This document shows positions 1 to 12,426 of a stretch of DNA of 64,000 nucleotides, in pieces (within the stretch, counting starts at the first letter, position 1; each line of letters opens with the position of its first letter). The stretch spans positions 21,311 to 85,310 of the forward strand of contig JAHLKI010000054.1 in the NCBI GenBank assembly GCA_025602905.1, written 5' to 3'. The position numbers were made by a program, and so were the translations under genes. Under the pieces are notes generated by a model. It was not told the origin of the DNA and did not search any database. It worked only from the letters and a program-made list of their open reading frames with translations. This DNA is from Phlyctochytrium arcticum (lineage: Eukaryota; Chytridiomycota; Chytridiomycetes; Chytridiales; Chytridiaceae).

Positions 1-1
1 C

Positions 2-1390
2 TTATTTCACGAAGTCCTCCTGTTCACTGCGTTTGTATTGGCGACATCCCGCGGGCTGATGGGAGTGTATGCGTTTTATGACCTCGCGTTTTACTCAGCA
101 CTGGCGACCGCTATTACCGTCTCAATCCGCGAGATGGTACGGAAATGGTGGCGTGAAGACGTTGTCTATGATGACACAATTGATCCAGCAACACTGGCTC
201 ATACCTCATTCGGGCGGCGAACTGCAGTGGCACTTGCCAACCTGGACCTAAAGCGCCACTGTGTGACCTTTTATCAGCAATATGGATGGTTGATCTGGAT
301 GTCTATTGCGGGAACGCTTCCAACACTCAACATTCTCGATATTCTTTCCATCGCTGTAGCCGGCTTACCACCGCTCATCTCAGAAGGCTTGTCCGAGTCC
401 CTTGTAGACGCTTTCTTTGCGATATGGATTACTCTGCTGGGATTATTTGTGCTACCCGGACTCACTCGAACCGGCATCCATCTCCGTTTTCTCACCATTT
501 TATTTGCGGTCCTAACTTTCCTTTGCTATATACCCTCTTTGGTTCTGTTCCCTTTCTCCCAGGACCGTCCTCACAAGCTGCTGTTTGCCGAAACGTTCAA
601 TATGGGTTCTCGTACGTCTATGGTTGAAGTTTTTGTTTCCAGTACGATGGACGCCAAGAAGTGGGGACGGGGGGCAAAACGGCACGAAGACGTCGTTTTT
701 GACTGTGTTGGAAGCGAAAAATTTGATTCTCGGATGGGTGCCAGCGGGGTTTGCCGATTCCTGGAGCTTGAACCACCAGACGTAGATCCGGGCATGAGTC
801 TTAACATCACTAGCGTGGATCGAAAGAGTGGTGTGGTGAACGGAACGTTCACAGGCATACCCGGGGCCAAAGTGTGCACACTGGGGGTGGAGCCATTTGT
901 AGAACCTATACCCGGAGCAGCTGGATTAGCTACTCGCAGTGCGAATCTTAGCACAACGGCATTTACCAACATCACTGTCACTTTCCCATCTCACGACTGG
1001 AAGATTATCCCGCTTCCCCCACGTAAACCCTCCACTCCCATTCCCATGTTTTCCACATTTGTTTCACGGGATGAGTCCATTACTGCTACCCCATTTACCC
1101 TGACATATACCCCTACCGAACCTCCGCCACTCACTCTCACCTGCTACCTCGAGGCCCGGCAGTACTCTAACGCCTACTGGCTTCTGGCCGGCCTCCACCC
1201 AAACACCCGCGAACCCGATTTTTATGATGAAGTTGATCCTCCAGCTGTCGAACGCTGGGCGACATTTGTGGATGGAGGGGTCAAGTCGATCCCTTCTGGA
1301 GTTGTGCAGCCGTGGGTGGCTGCTGGACTAGGCCGGCGGGCTGGAGGCGTTGGGGTACATCTGGAAGTAGATTTGAAAAAAATTCACTGA
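2..1390 (+). CDS. ERMP1/Pff1-like M28 membrane protease, C-terminal part (5' partial)
   Basis: The frame is open from the left edge of the window and ends at TGA 1388-1390, giving about 462 residues of a longer protein. Hydrophobic segments lie near residues 20-35, 100-125, 140-165 and 165-185. The last is followed by an FPFSQDRPHKLLF stretch that matches the 'FPFS..R.K' segment after the last membrane span in fungal vacuolar membrane proteases (Pff1) and animal ERMP1. The remaining ~250 residues form a lumenal domain. The zinc-peptidase domain would lie upstream, outside the window, so catalytic competence cannot be judged. The family is a multi-spanning M28 aminopeptidase of the ER or vacuole membrane. 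It converges on the DPP-like gene, with 233 bases between the two stops. The family call rests on local motif and topology and is moderate. Confidence 0.6.
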   Translation, partial: LFHEVLLFTAFVLATSRGLMGVYAFYDLAFYSALATAITVSIREMVRKWWREDVVYDDTIDPATLAHTSFGRRTAVALANLDLKRHCVTFYQQYGWLIWMSIAGTLPTLNILDILSIAVAGLPPLISEGLSESLVDAFFAIWITLLGLFVLPGLTRTGIHLRFLTILFAVLTFLCYIPSLVLFPFSQDRPHKLLFAETFNMGSRTSMVEVFVSSTMDAKKWGRGAKRHEDVVFDCVGSEKFDSRMGASGVCRFLELEPPDVDPGMSLNITSVDRKSGVVNGTFTGIPGAKVCTLGVEPFVEPIPGAAGLATRSANLSTTAFTNITVTFPSHDWKIIPLPPRKPSTPIPMFSTFVSRDESITATPFTLTYTPTEPPPLTLTCYLEARQYSNAYWLLAGLHPNTREPDFYDEVDPPAVERWATFVDGGVKSIPSGVVQPWVAAGLGRRAGGVGVHLEVDLKKIH

Positions 1391-1623
1391 TGCAAACGGG
1401 AAGCGCGACCCATGAGTCTTTGCCGCCCGATTTTTTGGTTTCATTATGCATGTGTATTGTTTTTTAGAATAGAAGATTCATGATGGCAATTTAGCATCTT
1501 TCGACACTTGATTTCATGCCTCCGTCGCCCAAAATTTTGTCATCAGTAGAGTTTAACTTGTATCGCATGAAACGGGTATGAAACAGATGTGAGAATATGT
1601 ACAAAATATAGCAGCCAAAAAAA

Positions 1624-4600
1624 TCAGAGGTACCGTCCAAACCACCAACTGGACAGTGTCTCAAAATGCTCGACTGCGCTGCTGGACCGTAACGCATGGC
1701 GTTCGGTGGGGTATATCTGTACTTGATGAGGTTTGCCACGCTTCACGAGCGCTGAGACCAGCATCTGGGTATGTTTAAAATGCACGTTTTCGTCGCGCAG
1801 CCCGTGGACAATCAGTAGGCGGTTTTCACTGCAACAGACAGTCAGTACTGTGCATATATACAAAAACGCTTATGTGTCTCTTACGTGTCTGGAAATCCGT
1901 CAATGTACTCCATCACCCGGCCGCGGCGGTAGGCTTGTGGATGCGTGGTCGGCGTGCCAATGTACCGTTCAGTATACGCCGAGTCGTACAATTCCCAACA
2001 GGTAACAGGCGCCCCGGCCAGACACAGTTTGAAAATGGAGGGATACTGGGCTAATCCCATGAGAGACAGATAGCCGCCTGATAATATGTGAGGGTCAGAT
2101 GTGTCATATGACAGAAAGGTGTTTGAACATACCATACGACCAGCCGGTTATACCCAGTCGGTCCAAATCCATGGAGGGTGAGAGCTGAGGCCAGCGGTTA
2201 CATGCCAGGCCGTTCTTGACTTCATTCCACACGCCCAGTAAATCGTCACCAATGGATGCCTGGATCCCAGCCAGACGCAATACCCGACACATGGACCCAA
2301 TCTCTCCATTATCCGGGTCTAAATCTCGTAAAGTCAACCACAGCAAAGCCTCAATCTGATCCCGTAGTTCCACTGTCCCAATTTGTCCCTTGACAAAGCC
2401 TTCAAATTCGACGCCGCGCTCATTGCTTCCGCGGCCGTCGACCATGACCACGCAGAACCCAAATTTGAGGGCCAAAAAGACGCGTGATAACTTGGGATGT
2501 TTGTAGTCGTTGGTAATGGTTTGGACGTTGGGGCCGCCGTAGATGCGGAGAATGGTTGGATGTTTTTTGGGGGGAAGGGAGGTGCGACTTGTTTCCGGGT
2601 AGTATACATGGCCAAAGAGTTGGATACCTAGATGATGCACTTGTCAGTCTCCAAAGCCGAGTCTTTATTTTCGTCCTTAAATACTCACCATCAGAGGTTT
2701 GAAAAGAAAAAAACTCGGGTTGGGGTATAGATGGCAGAACCTGCACTTGTCCATTTGATGTGAGGTCTTGTGTCGATGCGGTAGACGTGCCGACGGGTCG
2801 ACCCCATCCCCAACATTGCGGACCATGGTTTGCTATTATGCCGCCTACTTCAAAATTTGGGGCGCCTTGTATTGAACTATACACATTCACGTATCGTTGG
2901 CAGGCTTGATCCATCGTCATATGATGTGACGCGCCCAGCTGAGAAAGTCGCGTCAGAGAAGTAGTATTCCGTTGTTCGTCGCTGCTGCTGCTGCCGTTTG
3001 ACGAGTCTAGTAAAGGTGGCAGCCGAGTGACGTATATGTGACTTTCCGTCACTAAATCTTTCCTGGCCGTAAAATAGACTTGTCTATGCGCTTTATCCAC
3101 AAATATAGGTCGGTCCATGACTGCCCATTCCCCGCTTGTCAGCTGCTGAAGCTGTACATTACAATACTCGAGTCCACTCCCTTCCTTCTCGGTCACCCGG
3201 ACTGGCTCGGCAAAGGTGAATGACCCATGGTATATATGCCGGTACCCTGTTCGCTCACTCGCCCAGACAAATTCGATTTTTCCGGATGCGTCCGGGTTGG
3301 TCCAAAACGTCGTCAGATCATCGACGTTTATCCAGTAATCGGTGGCATCTTCGACCAGGACATGAATGCGACGGCTCAAACGGTTGGGATCTGCTTCATG
3401 AGTTTCGTACTCCATGTCGTTCATAAACAGTTCGATCGGCACGGCAATCAGGGATGTACGATGCTGTAGTCGGTCCACGAGTTGGAACCATACACTACAG
3501 ATAGGCAGGTCTCAGACTCCATGCCCTTAAAGAAGGCGGTTACCAACTAAATTACTTACCCATTGCCAGTAGGAAGCCATCCTGCGCGGACAATGTATTC
3601 CATCCACGGAAACGCATTGCGCAGCGCATACTGGCCCTGCAGAGACAATTCGTAGCCAGCTTCAAGCCGCAACTATATGATTGTTGAATGTCAAAGGCTA
3701 TCTGGTATCGGTCAACCGTCGAACACTACAACTTACAGGCCGATCTGAAATTCGTTCAATTTCAATGATATGTGGCTCCACATATACATTTTGCTTGCCA
3801 GGACGTGGGTACATGTATTCATCAAAATCTGCATCCATGCCTGGCCGCGGCAAGTAGATGGTCTCCACCCCCGAATGGTCATTTCGCATAAACAGAATAT
3901 GCTCGGTAGCATGCCGACATTGACATATTCCGCCCCCACTAGCCTCAATTTCCTCACGACAGAGATTGTCCTGACGACATTGGACGGGTTTCCACCAATA
4001 CCCCGTGAACCGCCGAAACTCTTCTTGGGCAATGTATTCGGCCATGCCATTGGTGAACCCGGGGAAATCGGTGAATGTCAGTTGTACCTCATGCCCGTCC
4101 AGCGTGCATGCGTACAAGTTGCGGTTTGAGATGTAGGCGGCAATGTCATTGAAGGCACCGCCGAGTTGGGGATCGAGGGCTTCACATTGTTCAATTGGGA
4201 TGGCTATGGGATCGAAATCGTGGACATCGGCTTGGACGGTTCCAACGTACAATCCGCCGCCGTAGGTGAAGAAGAGGGAGCCGGGGATATGAGTTCCGTC
4301 GGCATGGGTAATGTGTTGGGCGAGTTGGAAGGCGGTGATGCCCTGATTGGAAATGCGTTTCCGGACATTGATCAGTTCTTCTTCTTTGGAGGGAGAGTGT
4401 GAGCCTGGCATGTTGTGATGCTTAAGCCAGCCATAGGTGACGATGGGTATCCAGTCGAATGATTGTGATGTCGTGTTATCACGAACATCTCGCTGAGAAT
4501 GGATGCCCGTTTTTGACAGCTCTGCTGGCTCATCTATAGAAAGATTGTTTTCTCAAATAAGCAATGGATTGAGACATCTCGCCAACATAAACATACCCGA

Positions 4601-4936
4601 GCCCGAATCCGCTTTCCAGGGTGTAATGGCAAACAGTGAAACACCTTTGGCTGCTCCTCCATGACCGCCTACTCCATTCGTTTTTGATGCCTGTTCACCA
4701 AGTCTCCCCCGCAGCTCTTCTCCACCCGATGCACTCCCACTCGGTCCCGTCGTAGCCCCCTCAAGCGGAGTCACAGTCAATGCCGTCGTCGCCCGCCGCT
4801 CGCTTCCCAAAAAGTAAATCCGGCCATGTTGCTCATCAAACGTGAAATCTCGCTGATGAGGGTACGCATGCCCACTTTGCGCCGCATGGAATGCCCTCAC
4901 TCGGGTCCGCACAGCGTCCCATGACAATCCGGCCAT
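1624..4936 (-). CDS. Dipeptidyl peptidase 8/9-like serine peptidase (S9B), 7 exons
   Basis: Exons read on the minus strand are 4936-4597, 4533-3737, 3672-3560, 3494-2689, 2627-2133, 2077-1885 and 1828-1624. They sum to 983 codons (982 residues) in one frame; introns are 55-65 nt. The N-terminal part is the beta-propeller domain. Its QEEFRRFTGYWW stretch (residues ~283-294) carries the paired glutamates that bind the substrate N-terminus in DPP4/8/9. The C-terminal alpha/beta-hydrolase has Ser849 in GWSYGG (split by intron 5), Asp927 in RDENVHF and His959 in TERHALR, so the triad is complete. There is no signal peptide or membrane anchor, which fits a cytosolic DPP8/9 type that releases X-Pro dipeptides. 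About 50 extra residues precede the nucleophile elbow compared with human DPP8. The start is the second ATG of the frame, chosen because WDAVRTRVRAFH follows directly. Certain to family; cellular role inferred. Confidence 0.9.
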
Positions 4937-5872
4937 TTCTTTCTTCTTTAGTTGTGTGTACTGGATATGTTTCTTATTGTCCAAACCCCAAAGAACCTTT
5001 AGCCTAGAGTCGGGAACTGTTCAGGATACCCCCCCGCCCGTATACCGTACCCGCCTGCGCGAGTACTTGAGGGTATATATTGATGCTTCCGGTAAAAGTT
5101 GCGGGTATGCCGTTCGTTTATCTTGGGGCATTATATTTTTGAGGCTGACACTCCGAAAACAAACATTTTTGATTTTGATGACGGCAGGTGGATGAGTCAA
5201 TCCGCTCTCACGTGTCTTTATAATCAGAGCGGCTCAGCAGTGGACTGTCAGAACTGTCAAAGTTCTTTCCCAAAACTCAAAAATGGTTTTGACAGTTGCG
5301 AAATTCTGTCGATCCCGGTAACAAACCAGGTAACAAACACCAGAAGCTTATTACTAATGACATGTGAACTCCTACTTATTTCAATTCCCTGGATCGGCAG
5401 GATATGTCAAAAATTATGATATTAGAGTAATTTGACGTGGGACTGGCTGGATCGACGACATCTACACTTTCCAAACCCTGATCATCACTTGAGCCGATCC
5501 CGAACACATATTTCCAATTTGGTCGAATCAACGATTTTTATGAGTAGTCATTTCAGCACCCTGGGTTCACAACTCTAATAATTCGAGAAAATGTGATTGT
5601 GATCAGTTGGTAGGAACGAAACATTTCGAAGGGGTAAAGAGTTTTTCTGGTATTTCAAAACATCGAGAGAAAAGGTATATAACAGAAGGAGACAAGAACA
5701 ACAAAAAGAAAGGATTTGTACAAGAAAGAACGGCAGGGTAAAAGCAAGAAAGGACAAGAACAAAGGAGGGGCGGGGTGGGGTATCACTACAAGCGGTAAG
5801 GAAAAAAAACCAAAGCTCAATATGTACAGTGAGAAGTAAAAAAGTCCTCGGGAGAGAGAGAGAGAAGTGGGC
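4937..5872. other. Intergenic: DPP-like promoter side and kinase 3' side
   Basis: No gene is supported here. The half next to 4937 should hold the promoter and 5'UTR of the peptidase. The half next to 5872 is purine-rich (AAGGAG/GAGAGA runs, 5620-5870) and probably is the kinase 3'UTR. Confidence 0.5.
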
Positions 5873-7715
5873 CTAGTTGGGGTTGTTCAACCAAGGGTGA
5901 TTGGCGACATCATGAATGGTTCCGCGTCGCGATGGTTTCTTTTCGAGCATCGTGTCGAGAAGATCCAAGCATTCAAGCGAGATGCGATGCTTGGGGAACG
6001 AGTAGGCGTGATGGGCTGCCTGTTGTGGTGTCGTGAATGGGACTTCACCGTTGAGCATAATGTAGAGGCAGCAGCCCAGAGCCCAGATTTCGGCTTCTGG
6101 GCCCCGGTACTTTTCGCCGCGAAGGATTTCGGGGGACGCGTATTGGATGGTGCCCAGAAAGCGATCAAAGAGTTTGGCCGTGGGTTGTTGGGGGATGAAA
6201 GCAGCCGAGCCAAAGTCGATGAGTTTGACGCGAAATTGTTCGTCGACGAGAATGTTTTCGTCTTTAATGTCGCGGTGAACAATGCCGAGGGCGTGGAGGT
6301 GTTTGATGGCCGAGATGATTTGGCGAAAGACAAAGCGGGCCTGGCTCTCGGAGAGGCGATCATGTTGTTCAATACATTCAAAGAGGTCCATTGATGGGCG
6401 GCGGGTCAGTTTGGGCATCATCATGGGAGAGAGTGGGGGCGAGGCGGGAGCGCGAGATGCCACCATGCCGCCGGGTGTAGAGCGGGCAGCCGTGGTGTCG
6501 GACTTGTGGAAAAAAGTTGGGGTAGTGGGAGACGGAAGCATTTGTGAGGGTGGGGCCGACAATGGCGATGTTCCCGAGTTGAACGAGGTCGACGAGGACG
6601 AGCATGTGCTGCTGACGGTGGTCTCGGTACTGCGGGATGATGTCCATTGAGCGCCGTGGAGTTCGGTAATCAGGTAAAAGAAGGTGGCATCCTCAAAGAA
6701 TTCAATGTAGTCAATGACATTATCGTGTTGAATCTATGTGACAAGATAAGGTCAGATCATGGTCGGCGATGAATGGAATGTTGATCAAGTGACTTACGTT
6801 CTTGAGCATAAAGACTTCCATGGGTACGACGCCCAAGTCGGCATCGCGGGCCCATCCCTGAGCAGGGACCTTGCTTTTGAGAATAAACTTGACGGCCACC
6901 TCGCGTCCATCCAAGAGACGGTAGGCCGAGCAGACAAAGCCAAAGCCGCCGCTGCCGAGTTCTTGACCGAGCTGATAGCGAGTGGTAAAGTCTTCAAGAA
7001 GCTGATGACGGCTGAGGTAGCGTTCGGCCATAGACTCGGGGGCAGCACTGGGAACAGGGTCGGGAGAAGGGTAGGCATGGTGAGGGATCTGGTGATGTTG
7101 TTGTTGTTGTTGCTGTGGGTGTTGGTAGTGGTGTCCCTGATGTTGGTTGTGGTGACTGTTGTGACTGTGATGATGCGAGGGGCCGGCATGAGAAGAGGGT
7201 GTTGGAAAGAGGTGACGCGGGCTCTGATGTTGCTGTGCATGTTGATGATGATGGTGGTGGTGGTGGTTGTGATGGTTCGAAGAGGAGGAGGGGACCGGCA
7301 TGGGACGGGGAGGAAGTGGTTTGTTGGGGGGTGGGCCAGCTGGTGGGGGAAGATTGGTGGTCACGGTCAGTTTGGTTTGCGACTTGCCCTGCATCCGGCG
7401 AAGACTGGATGAGGAAGATGCGCGAGATGTCTTTGTCGGGGGACAGCGAGGCGGCATGGATGCCGAGTGATGCTGATGATGGGTGCTGCTGCCAATGCTG
7501 CTGTTGTGGCGTTGAAGTAAAAGGCTCTCATTCTTGGTATTGGGTTTGGAAGTCTCACACATGTCCATCATCATGATGGCGGATGGCGGTGCGCCGACGG
7601 GTGAGACGGGAGAGAGTGGGTAGGTGGTAGGGAAAGAGTAGCGGGGAGCGGCGGGGGCGGCGAGATCAGGAGCGTCGTCAGGATGAAAGGTGTGCAGATC
7701 AGAAAACTCAAACAT
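5873..7715 (-). CDS. CAMK-group Ser/Thr protein kinase, PAS-kinase-like catalytic domain, 2 exons
   Basis: Exon 1 is 7715-6798 and exon 2 is 6733-5873; the 64-nt intron has a GTAAGT donor. The protein is 592 residues. Residues 1-240 are low-complexity and rich in His, Gln, Pro and Ser, with runs of 8 His and 6 Gln. The kinase domain follows: glycine loop GSGGFGF, Lys276 in VAVKF, Glu300, hinge TELHG (~330-334), catalytic HRDIKDEN (459-466), DFGSA from 479, and ASPE followed by GPEAEIWALGC. All catalytic residues are present. A Ser/Thr/Pro-rich insertion of ~80 residues sits between the hinge and helix D (SMDLFECIEQ). The catalytic sequence is most like PAS kinases and the related fungal CAMK family, but no PAS domain is visible, so 'PASK-like' refers only to the catalytic domain. 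The start at MFEFSDL was preferred to in-frame codons further upstream, which lie in DNA that looks like 5'UTR. Confidence 0.88.
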
Positions 7716-10700
7716 TGGTGTGTCGTTGGTCTTGTTTGATGGCTGGGGTGGGTTGAATTGATGACCACACAGTACAAGGGTATAACGCGTGGAGGCGGGG
7801 TGTAAGGGTCGAATTGAGTTGAGTATATATTCGAGTATACTCTGAGAATGGGTGGGGGGATGAGGGTACACGCGTGTGTGTGTGTGGGATCTGGAGGAGC
7901 ACGTAAGGCAAGCGAGACGACGACGACTAAGTAGAAACTCGAGTAGGTTGATTGATGAAGGGATGAATGACAAACACACCGCTAAAATCCGGCCGCACGA
8001 CGGCGGGGGAGGGTTTTAGTTGGGAGGTGGTTATGGGGGGTGGATGGTTGGTTGGGGGGGATGCGGGAGGCCGGCACGAAATGGGTCCTGTTTTTATATA
8101 CGAGCGCTTGGGTTGATGCCCGACGTGACAAAGATCCAAAATTATAATTATGGGTCTTGCGACGAGGGAGCGAGGGCAAGGCCAGGCAAAGGCACAGGGG
8201 CCAAAGGAATGATTAAAAAGGCGAGGCAAACCCCCGGCCCCTGGCGGAAATTGCGGGCATTGGGCGGCGGCCAAACCCAAACGAAACAGCGCAACTTTTT
8301 CAGGGAATACGTTTTATACATTCTTGTCATTTACGCGCAGATTCCCTCTCCAGTACTCGACCGGGCATTAGGGGCATAGAGACTCTTATTTTGGGAAAGG
8401 TTCGCCAATGCAACTGGCAAATACGACGGGATGTGTGGAGAGAGACATCTCTCACATCTGACATGTTGCTTTTCTAGTGTACTCGTACTTACCGGGGTAC
8501 ACGTACTCGAATATGTACTCGAGTATAGAAGACATCATCATCTAACTCGTGAAGAGTTGACGCGCCGAGCCAAAAACTCTGTCCAAAAACATGGCCCGAA
8601 TTCCCGAGCTTCCATCTACGGCATCAGACAATACGCTTCAAAATTCAAATACGAGCAGGATAAATTGAAGAGGCCTCGAGTAAATTTAAATACGATCAAA
8701 GCAATGGTCACGAAAGGCATCCGATCGCTGTTTGTTGTTTGTCCGTTCCGTTTGGCACTCGAGTAAAACCAGACAACACAAAAAAGTCCGGAAGGGTTCA
8801 TGGGTCACTGACGTCTGGTCGAATTTGACGGGAAGGGAATCGGAAAATCGGTGGAGAGTGGAAAAAAAGTCCTCCAGGGAGTATGATACTCGTAACAGTG
8901 GGTGGGGTGGCAGGGAGGGATCTCTCCCAATTTGCCCATTGGCCGCTCCTACGAGTATATACACCACCCAGATCCACGAACTCGTTCAAAAGAACCCTTC
9001 CCACACGTGTATCCATTTCCCTTCTTTTCCATACATCCCGAGCATCCGAAGCATGATATCATCCTACTCCAGTACATCCGGCCGGGCATCTGAGACATTT
9101 GAGACATCCGTTGAATTTGCGTTGGAATGTAAGTCTTATAAGAATTGATTTTTGGCGGCATCTGTCACGTATATCCGAGGATGTATATATATGATTTGAT
9201 ACCCTCGCTCGCTGCAGATGGACTGCACAAACAACAACAAGTCCACTTCGTGTACGAATGCCAGTCAATACATCTCTCGACTGTACTCGAGTAATGCAAC
9301 AATATGTCCCTTCCACGATCTTGCCCACCCAAACCCAAATATCTGGGCCAACTATTCCCCAGATGTCTTTTCGTTTTTGACAGCGGTTCCCAACCTCTGG
9401 CCTTGGGAAGGCAACTTTTCTCCAAAATGTATGGCAGCAGCAGGGTCCTCCGCGCGCCAAAACGCTGGTCGTAGCGTAAGGCCCTGGGTCGTCCGAATGT
9501 CCGGACAAATTAAACACTTTGTCGCGTCGACGCTGTGTCTGTCGTTCGACGCGTCTTTGAACGCCAGAGCACATATTGAAATCGCAAATACCCAAATCCA
9601 CCCATCCGATGTAGGATCGTACTACCGTACTTCAGAATTACTCTCCCATGGTAAGGAATCTAAGGATAAAGGATTGGTGCATCATACATCATATATACCC
9701 TGGTCGCTAACTTTGCTCGCAACTTTGCGGCGGCCTGGATCCATAGACCAATGGAGCCCGAATGGAACCATTCAATGTATACAAAGCATCACCGGACGGA
9801 CCCTTTGCTCCCCCCCTCTGTCCAGCCCTCTGTCTGCCAGAGCTTTAACTCAAGTATTGTTATGGTGCATTTTGGAAAAAAGACTGGCCTCATGACTCGC
9901 AAGAAGCCAATTAATTCGCCACGATATGGCGATCCCGCACACCCTGTTTTTCAGGCTTTTTGGCCTGGCCAGCCGGGTCATCCGGGGTGTTTCAGCCTCT
10001 GGCTCGGAAAAACCTTGTTGCTGATAGGTATTGTTAACAGCGCTGACTCCAATTTTACCGGGAGCGCCAATATTGCGAGAGAAGAAATCTGCTCGGTCCC
10101 TGGATGTGCGGCATCTCATGGATAGAAAAGGTCGTTTTTAAGAACCAAATGACAAAGTGGGTCGGCGTGAACTTCGCAACATCATCTCGACGGCATCCAG
10201 AACGGGGTAGAGGGCGTGTATATATGAATACGATTAGATGCATGGCGAAATGGTGGGTGGGCCAACGGTTTTATCCGTCCAGAAAACGTTGGGTTTTAAT
10301 TTCGCGCTGGCGGTTGATGTTTCGATCCGGGGTCGTTTTTCCGCGGGGACGAACAACGCACGCCCCCACGCGTCCTGGGTATTGGGTGCTGGATCTTGCT
10401 CCGCCAGCAACTGGTGAACAACAACGAAATGAGATCGCAATCAATCTCATTTTTTCATGAGACAGATTGCTCATGCATGCATCTATGACACGATGCGTTA
10501 TAAACACCTTGGGTGAGCATAACTTGTACGCAAGTACAACTTTGCCTTGCGGTTGTATAATGCGATCTGGGTATAGCGAATACACTCTGTCAATTCATGA
10601 GAACCGTAAAAGTCGACATGTTCCAGATGAATAGGCAAGTGCATGATCAGAGACAAACGAAAGAATCTACTTATCCTTCGAGAACGGCCAGACCCTCGGC

Positions 10701-11250
10701 CTCTCGCGCGAAACATCTACCCCACAATCCACAAACGGCCGATCCGGCTTTCGAACATGGTCGTTTGGTGGGAAAGAATCGTCCAACCCAGTATGGATCT
10801 ACGATCTTTCCGAGAGAAGAACCCTGGCGTTCTCAGGAAAATGTATTTTATCCAAGATCCAGCGATTCCAAAGAAAACAAACACATCCAAGATCTAAAAT
10901 ATCTTTGTGCAACAGAACCTCTCCGCCACGATTTTTTGAATACCACAGATCCCACATTGCAGGGACCGAAGAGTGTCTGTGAGCCAAGTTCGCGGGCCTC
11001 GACTGGGACCAGGCCTGACCATCTACCATTTGTTTGTTACCGACGGAACATATATATCAACGTTTCTGAATGAAACCCATAGAGATCAACTCCCGAATAC
11101 CCGGGGCAGAAAAATACGATCGGCCCTTCTCTTCAATTCAGGAGGATCTCTCTTTGTACGTATTTTTTGGTGGGTGTTGTCAGGAAAAAGAAAAAGGACG
11201 TCACGTTTGGTTCAATTTGTGGGGCGAAGCCATCAGATGAAGTAGGAGAA
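7716..11250. other. 3.5-kb stretch without a convincing gene
   Basis: Several open frames of 100-225 codons occur, but none shows domain features, good splice partners or coding-like composition. The first 300 bases are the likely promoter and 5'UTR of the kinase, with CT/GT-rich tracts near 7870. Repeated CTCGAG-centred palindromes occur from 7826 to 9293 and are listed separately. From 9300 to 11250 I see nothing specific. Confidence 0.5.
7826..9293. promoter_or_regulatory. Cluster of TACTCGAGTA palindromes and half-sites
   Basis: The perfect 10-bp palindrome TACTCGAGTA occurs at 8516-8525 and 9284-9293. Near matches occur around 7831 (TTCGAGTATACTC), 7937 (ACTCGAGTA), 8354 (TACTCGA), 8503 (TACTCGA), 8674 (CCTCGAGTA) and 8757 (CACTCGAGTA), with TACTCGTA-type variants at 8479 and 8885. 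The cluster lies upstream of the kinase. Further perfect copies are at 28328-28337, upstream of the ferritin-like gene, and at 33978-33987, across an exon end in the TmcB-like gene. A palindrome repeated in promoter-like DNA suggests a dimeric factor binding site; the factor is unknown. Confidence 0.4.
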
Positions 11251-11254
11251 ATAG

Positions 11255-12325
11255 ATACCTTGGGTCTGCTTTATTATGCAAACGTCCTTCTCTCGGTACA
11301 CGGCAAATGGAACAAAAGATCGACTTGTATAGAGTCTCCCATTAGTCAACTGCATCCCAAGGAAACTTTCTTCATCTTACCAACCTGCTTCATCATCATC
11401 CTCATGTTCTTTGGCTGGCAACCAGGCTCCCGGTCCTTCCTCCTCTGAGAGCCCAGCAAGGTGGAATGCCCCGCAAAAGCCGCCATCCCGCCCAACACTC
11501 CAATGAAATCTCCAATGCAATATGAATTTGAATCGTAAATCCAAACTAGTTTTTTTAGTTTGAGCACAGAGCAAAATGTGTGATTGATCTTTGGCATCTC
11601 TCGAAATTTCATCTCATCGTGGAGTGACAAAATAAAAAGCCTTTTTGGGACTCTTGCGGTCGTCTTCCTGCTAAATACGATATCAGTGTGTGTTAGTGTT
11701 TTCCCAAAGGTTTTTCATACTCAAACCCATTTTGGAACTATAACTTGTTGCCCATTTGGCATTTCAATGAAGAGGATACATGAACTTCGTTACCTGTTGG
11801 TTTCTACCATCCCACTTCAAGGCTAACTATCTCTCAGTAAACCACCACCATCCCTTCAAAAAAAATGCGAAAAGTCATGTATTTTCTCATTATCAATTGT
11901 ATTGGCCAACGGCTCAAATGTACACATGAAGTAAAGCAAGAAACAAGAAAAACAACCAAACTAAAACAAAAAAAGCAATGATGTGTCAAGAGTCCTGAGA
12001 AAAAAAAATATAAAAGAGGTTCTCGAGAGAGAGAGTGGAGAGAGATCTTGTTCAAAAGCGGTGGTTGTAAACGGGCGACTTTCCTTTTCGGGACAATGCT
12101 ATACTGCCATGAGAAAGCAAAGTCAGTTATATCTATGGTCATGATATTGCAACATAAAAACAAACAAAGGGGGAGCAAAAATTTGTAGAAAATAAAAAGA
12201 ATGAGGTATCGGGATGGGGAAAGAAATCAAGAGTGGGGACGTTTGCCGCCCCTTGAAAAAGAAACTGAAAGAATAAAACGAGATTATGTACCTTGGTCGT
12301 AGGCCGGTGCAATGGCTCACTTCGC
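11255..12325. repeat. Segmental duplication, copy 1 (terminal intron and 3' region)
   Basis: This is homologous, in the same orientation, to 15125-16050. The best-conserved parts are 11450-11590 and 11785-12315, where long blocks are nearly identical; 11590-11785 is divergent. It includes the GTACAT donor, intron body and GGCAG acceptor that form the last glycogenin intron in copy 2, followed by the shared 3'UTR-like sequence. The end nearest the unknown gene is abrupt, at the shared GAGCCAT at about 12315. Confidence 0.85.
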
Positions 12326-12426
12326 AATCGTTTGCTCATTTCGCGGTCTGTTGTTGCCGCGACGTGGTTCGTACGGCACAGAGAAGAAGGTACGTAGCCC
12401 ATGAGACTCGTTGTAGTTCAATGGCG

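Noticed and set aside
6759..7576. Plus-strand frames rich in Val/Met and Gly
   Set aside because: They are the antisense of the His/Gln-rich kinase N-terminus.
9218..9895. 225-codon plus-strand frame
   Set aside because: No domain, no signal, and composition like the surrounding non-coding DNA.
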